From: Symsagittifera roscoffensis | Taxonomy: Eukaryota; Xenacoelomorpha; Acoela; Convolutidae | NCBI RefSeq assembly: GCF_963678635.1 | Contig: NC_087066.1 | Span: forward strand, 13,128,517-13,192,516 | Length of the DNA stretch: 64,000 nt | Direction of reading: 5' to 3' | In this document: piece after piece, positions 59,541-64,000 of the stretch | Position numbering within the stretch: the stretch's first letter is position 1 | Layout of the letters: every line of letters begins with the position of its first letter | Notes under the pieces: model-generated | The model's input: only the letters and a program-made list of their open reading frames with translations | The model's database searches: none | What the model was told of the DNA's origin: nothing | Translations under genes and position numbers: made by a program

Positions 59541-60898
59541 TGATATTTTGGAGCCTATGCGATCGAACCAAATGCCACCGGTGACAGTGGCACACGATTA
59601 AAACTACGCCATTGAGGCCCATCTTTCAACCTTTTTACTCATGTCTCACCAATATATACGATGTAGAATGTAAAACGATCAAAAAAATTTCAGCATATCA
59701 AGCTTCCGAAAAAAATATCACCTTTCTGCTCTTTTCGTTTAAAACATTTTATGACTGCCATTTTTTTTGATAAAATCAGCGTTCTTCGAGAAAACTCAAT
59801 CATTCATTACAAGAGCAAGCTGCACCTTTTTCTGTTTGTCAGCGGATTTCCCAACAAGATTTTTTTCCTTGATATTTTGTTCATTGGCTGTTGTGAAATC
59901 CAGAGAAAAATTGTTCAATCAAATTGTGAAACTATATGTGCGGCCAAATTTTGCAACTAAAAAATAAAATTTGGTTCCCCCCTTTTTAATTCTAAACAAC
60001 TTAACAACCTACAATTTCACTCCCTACTTTTTGTTGCCTTGGCAATTTAACATCGCTACATTTTAAAACAATTTCTATGACTTAACACCGTTTTAATCCA
60101 AAATGAAAAGAAAACTTACTTCAAAAGGAATTTTTGCCATTTAAAGCCAGACAAATTCGCGCTAATTAATTCGCGTAAGTTTTGAACAGAGATGACCTTG
60201 CAAACGAATTCAAAGAAATGTTTCAAACCAAAATGAAATGGCCTTGCCAATATTTTTAATGAATCATTCCATAATGAACCAAAAGCAAGCAATGATTCAA
60301 TGAACTTCAAAAGCCCGCAAATAATTAGGCGTCCTTTGACTAATATGGCCTAATTTTCTAGGCTTTTTTTAGAACTTAAACTTGAGGCCTGATCGCTTCG
60401 TCAGCTTTTTTTGAACTGTTGGCACATAAACGCAAAGCTTAAGTGTTTGCCAGCCCGTAGTCCCAACCTAGCATCGCGAAAATAAGGGCGATTATCCTGG
60501 GATTAAATTGCCAAGGCACGAGTCAAGTTCTTGCTTTAGTTACGTTTCCGGGAGTCTGCAAGGAAACGTCTTTTCAAAAAAGCTGACAAAAATTTCAGTA
60601 GGATTAAAATTTGAACTTTAATCATACGAAAGAATAAACGAAAATGAAACAAAATTTACAATGGTTTAACACAAACTAGATAACGCTCTGAAAAAGTACA
60701 GATCAGTTTGTCTTCGTAAACGGACATTATTTTTTGTAATTTTTCATTTAATACTCGTACTTTTTCTTTTTTGTGAACTTATGGCCACTCGACGCATCAA
60801 AAAAGTTGAGTTTTTGTAGGGAAGCGTCTTTTTGCAGGCTTGCCCACTACTTTCCGCAACAGTCAGGGTAAATCTCTCGCTGAGATCTTTTATATGCT

Positions 60899-61171
60899 TT
60901 ATGACATTTCGGACCTCCAATTTTCCCGCTGAATGTCGTGGTTATGCACTCCACGCGTCTCGATTAATTCCTTATTTTCAGTAATGGCAGTTGCTCGACA
61001 TTTATGTGTTTGATATTTTGAGCAAATCCAGTTTTCTGTAAACTTAGTTTTTCGCTTGAAATAAAATTCATGGCCCGACGCTATAAAAATTGGCTTAATT
61101 TTAGATGAAACTGTGAACTCGAAAGAAGAATCAATCATAATGTGTTTATTGTGTTTGCGTTTGTTTATCAC
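60899..61171 (-). CDS. FLYWCH-type zinc-finger ORF, 90 aa
   Basis: After a basic N-terminus, residues about 27-80 follow the FLYWCH pattern: IFIASGHEFYFKRK, then W-x-C-S-K-Y-x4-K-C-R-A-T-A and a final GVHNHD. The two Cys (WIC and KC) and two His (HNH) that bind zinc are all present. FLYWCH domains bind DNA in some animal regulators and also occur in MULE-type transposases. The ORF stops soon after the finger, so this may be a short gene, the first exon of a longer one, or a transposon fragment. A MITE lies ~270 bp away (61443-61676). Start ATG is the first in frame. Confidence 0.6.
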   Translation of the reverse strand: MINKRKHNKHIMIDSSFEFTVSSKIKPIFIASGHEFYFKRKTKFTENWICSKYQTHKCRATAITENKELIETRGVHNHDIQRENWRSEMS

Positions 61172-61442
61172 TTGAGTAAAGTATAAAGTGATTGTCAGAA
61201 TTTAATTTTTGTGAGAATTTTTACGTCAAATTGTCATGAATTAGCACAAGCAGCTTTTTTTTAGTAGTCATAATGGTTTAGCGGTAAGTATAATTGAAAA
61301 TAAATTAATAACTTGTAGATAAGAGTCTTAGTAAATTAGGAAGCCTCCTTTTAGCATGTATAACTAAGATAAACCAAGTTTTTCATTATGGTGCGTGTGT
61401 TAATTGCAGGATTAACTTTGGTGTGATAAGAGTTAAGATAAG

Positions 61443-61676
61443 GAATTCAGGCTCTTTTCCAGTTCCCCCCCCCTTGTTAAATTACAAAACAGAGATGTTC
61501 AAAAGTTGTTCACACGGCAATTTGCATGTTAGAAATGTTGTGAAAATTTGTTCACCTGTTCACGCTGACACGTTTTAATGCAGTTTACAACATTAAAAAT
61601 CATTTTAAAAAGACTTTCATATAATGAATTTCAGAAAAAATGAAAGGGGGGGGGGACTGGAAAAGAGCCGGAATTC
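61443..61676. mobile_element. MITE-like element with 31-bp terminal inverted repeats
   Basis: Left end 61443-61473 and right end 61646-61676 are inverted copies with 29 of 31 matches: GAATTC(A/C)GGCTCTTTTCCAGT followed by a run of about 9-10 C. The interior is 172 bp, AT-rich and noncoding. No clean target-site duplication could be read. Confidence 0.75.
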
Positions 61677-61696
61677 ATACAGCATTAATTTTAATA

Positions 61697-61810
61697 GTGA
61701 AATGACTAGGTGTTAAAATGTACTGTGTTAAACTGGAAAATAGGAGTTATATTGTAGTCGATTTAAATTGTTTAGTAGTGAAATGACTAAGTGTTAAAAT
61801 GTACGGTGTT
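61697..61810 (+). repeat. Direct repeat, ~77-bp spacing
   Basis: AGTGAAATGACTA(G/A)GTGTTAAAATGTAC(T/G)GTGTTAAA occurs at about 61697 and 61774. Confidence 0.85.
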
Positions 61811-61864
61811 AAATTGTATGTCATTAAATTGTAGGACTCCATAAAATGTAATCGAATCTAAAAT

Positions 61865-62050
61865 ACATAGCCAACAGACAGCTGGAAAAAAGTCAATCAA
61901 CGCAAGGTAACAGAAAAAAAACCTAACTTGCGAATTTCAAAGTATATGACTTTACAGCTCTTTGAACTTCAAGAACAACTTTTTTTGACACTTTTTTGAT
62001 AAAATTAACTCTCATAATTGGAGAGCGCAACTTTACCTAACTTTTATCAG
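61865..62050 (+). repeat. Dispersed repeat family 3, shortened
   Basis: AGCCAACAGACAGCTGGAAA, CAGCTCTTTGAACTTCAAGA and TAAAATTAACTCT in family order; the 3' block is truncated. Confidence 0.6.
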
Positions 62051-62516
62051 ACGAAAATGAATTAACTCAAATAGTGCACATATACATATAGTGTTCATAA
62101 AGCATTAATTTGCATGGATGCACTTCCGTAAAAAATTAAGGCATTTACGACTTTTCCTAAATCTAAAGTCAAACCGCTAGAAAATCAAATTCAAGCGTGA
62201 ACAAACATTTTCTGGAAAAAAAATAGACCCGAAGTGTCTTTAATTCGTTTTTTGAGCTTTTACCTGAAACATGTCATTGATTGATGCATCTTTGTTCGAA
62301 AAAGCTGCTTCCTTATAAAACACAGGCTCGGAAAACGAATAAATGGTCAAATACAACTTAAAAAACTAACCAACGGCTACTCCAAAACCTGAAACTGAAA
62401 CAAGTCACCAGGAATTACTAATTTGTCACAAGACAGCTTCCTGCTTCAATCGAATCTAATTGCTGCAGAAAAAAAGTCAACAAACATATCAATTTTTGAT
62501 TTGCTTTATAGCTTGT

Positions 62517-63096
62517 TTAGTTGTCAGCCTTCATTTTGCGCTTAAATTTTCCAGTTTTTACCATGTATTTAACTCTATTCAATGCAGTATCTAAATCTAT
62601 CACATATTTTGTATAATCTGCAGGCAACTCTATGGCCCTTAAATATACTGGCGATTTACAATTCAGATCAGATTCTTCAATTACCTTCCAATAAACTTGC
62701 TTTCTAAAAATGTTGTCGTACGGCGGCAGCAAAACATCAATAAAACCGACTGGTTCATTTTTGTCGGCTACAATTGTGTGGAAATTACCAATCACAGGAT
62801 CGAATCTGAACACTTCGTTTACAGTCGTTTCATCAACTTGAACAACTTCTTGTTCCTCAACTTTCACTTGCTCTCCGACAGAGAAATTTCGGTTGTTAGT
62901 TGTGATGTAAGAGTCGTTTTGTTCGGCGAAGCTGTACGACTTTATGGTTCCCTTTCCGAATACATGTTTCATGAATCCGTACATGTAGGCGTGGTTGTGC
63001 AAGGGGATTGCATGTCCTGGCCTGACCCCAAATGCTATGACACTGACACACTTCGATTCCGATAGGGACACTCTCACTATCGTGGTGATTTCGTCA
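62517..63096 (-). CDS. PCO/ADO-type thiol dioxygenase, 3' exon (partial gene)
   Basis: Oxidises a thiol (cysteamine or N-terminal Cys of proteins) with non-haem iron, an oxygen-sensing activity in the 2-aminoethanethiol dioxygenase family. The exon encodes 192 residues to the stop at 62517-62519. The cupin metal site shows IPLHNHAYM (two His) followed by GFMKHVFGKG, and the third ligand in GNFHTI. Then come ADKNEPVGFIDVLLPPYD and YWKVIEES. The acceptor TTTCCTATCCAG puts the exon start at 63096 with 2 nt of the codon upstream. A GTG 19 bases inside could not be the true start, because the family needs ~80 more N-terminal residues. The 5' exon(s) were not found up to 64000. A symbol (ADO) is likely but not certain. 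Confidence 0.8.
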
Positions 63097-64000
63097 CTGG
63101 ATAGGAAACATAATTACCCAGTTTTTTCTTTACACCCTCTTCTCACAATATTTTCCAACCCCAAGCCTTTTTATTCCCTCATATTCTTTTGTCTGCATTT
63201 TTAGTCAAAATGAAAACTTTTCGAGCAGTCGCCCTTCTAGCAGTCGCCCTAGTGTACTAATACACTACGCTGAACGCTAGAGTGAATATAACTTGTCAGC
63301 GTGAGCAATTTGTATCATCACATTTTAAAGGCAAAGGGTCGTATAAACAATTTATAAGCATTTTCAAAAATATTTTACGAGAAGGGTGGGGTAGTAAAAA
63401 TACCAAAATAGACACCTAGAATAGATCTAGAGGAAAGTGAAACCTAACCAACAGACAATTTTGACAGTGGCCAAAAACTCACGGAGTCTGTAAACTCAAA
63501 TATATGGCCGTGATGTTTTTTAATTTTGAAGATTCTTATATGACGGTCACTTTTTTATATGAAACTTACCCAGATTGAAAAAAGTGCATACTCATGAGCC
63601 GGACCAAAAAAAAGACTTTAAAAGATAGCAACAACACCAGGATAAACCTAGCTTTATCATAACTCGCTGAAGGGATTTGTGTTAATAATTCGACTTAAGA
63701 ATCACAGTTCATTTTTGTGAATTCCATCAAAACTTCTTAACCAAATATTGTAACAATGATTCTTCAACCTTTTCAACATTCGAAACTGGAATTGCTTTCT
63801 TGTTTTTTTGCGCCACTTGCTATTTCGTAATTGGATAGCTTAGCACCACTTACGATACAACACAAACATGAAAAACATGTCGAACAAAATTTTAATGTTG
63901 AAAAAAAAACGGTGAACCAAAAATGTAGCCGCAGAAGGGATTCACTCAACCTGTAATTTCGATTGAACCCAAAGTCTCCGATTTGACAGGGTAGTTCTCA
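63097..64000. other. Intron of dioxygenase gene, or spacer
   Basis: Lies upstream of the dioxygenase exon; no further exon recognised. Contains a family 2 terminus (63260-63288), the dispersed motif CACTTACGATACAACACAAA (about 63846-63865) and a GACAGGGTAGTTCTC block at the end, similar to the tandem array near 18635. Confidence 0.5.

Larger units (their letters stand above)
57148..60898. other. Gene-free spacer with repeats
   Basis: No supported gene. Contains two small tandem duplications (57970-58060, 58155-58498), a family 1 SINE-like copy (58730-58990) and a family 2 copy (59265-59540). ORFs at 59751-59967 and 60116-60310 are AT-rich and unremarkable. Confidence 0.55.
61172..62516. other. 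Spacer with MITE and direct repeats
   Basis: No gene. Contains the 61443-61676 MITE, a direct repeat (61697-61810) and a family 3 copy (61865-62050). The final part should hold the 3' UTR of the dioxygenase. Confidence 0.6.

Noticed and set aside
62517-63077. Dioxygenase starting at the GTG at 63077
   Set aside because: GTG starts are not expected in animals, the frame continues upstream to a good acceptor, and the family has a longer N-terminus.

Overview
This is animal (metazoan) nuclear DNA from an AT-rich invertebrate-type genome. The coding genes are split by GT-AG introns, carry metazoan-type proteins (ciliary rootletin, complex I NDUFS3, thiol dioxygenase, a phospho-lyase), and sit in AT-rich spacer packed with short dispersed and tandem repeats. 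Nothing in the sequence fixes the phylum; it does not look vertebrate, plant or fungal. No bacterial operon, CRISPR array or phage was seen.

Layout. (1) 158-1012, + strand: a Ser/Thr-rich, probably secreted or surface-anchored protein of unknown function. (2) 8016-35879, - strand: a complete rootletin (CROCC) gene, which I could assemble into 31 exons with matching splice phases and a 1,968-residue product, close to the usual size of the family. Its 8.2 kb intron 22 (12448-20611) holds two small secreted-protein genes on the opposite strand (13046-13399 and 16519-16899). They are paralogues sharing a 32-residue C-terminal motif with two cysteines and ending in LFWQEF. Intron 4 holds a short LYR-like ORF. 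(3) 36489-36671, +: a possible tiny secreted peptide. (4) 41585-42850, -: a two-exon coiled-coil protein with a probable MATH (TRAF-C-like) C-terminal domain. (5) 44163-46463, -: a complete four-exon NDUFS3. (6) 46464-55590: gene-poor and repeat-rich, with a degenerate ~160 bp tandem array, an old 1.5 kb tandem duplication carrying a short ORF (intact in one copy, broken in the other), and a long imperfect hairpin. (7) 55591-57147, -: an intronless class-III PLP phospho-lyase (ETNPPL/PHYKPL type). (8) 60899-61171, -: a FLYWCH zinc-finger ORF, next to a terminal-inverted-repeat MITE. (9) 62517-63096, -: the 3' exon of a PCO/ADO-type thiol dioxygenase whose 5' exon(s) lie beyond the window.

The genes do not form a pathway; they are independent housekeeping or structural genes. 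The most unusual content is the nested, opposite-strand secreted-protein pair in the rootletin intron, two dispersed repeat families that combine a tRNA-like module with a terminal hairpin whose arms covary between copies, several foldback elements, and an excess of 5' splice sites with a pyrimidine at +3 (GTCAGT/GTTAGT). All calls come from reading the sequence; no database search was run.
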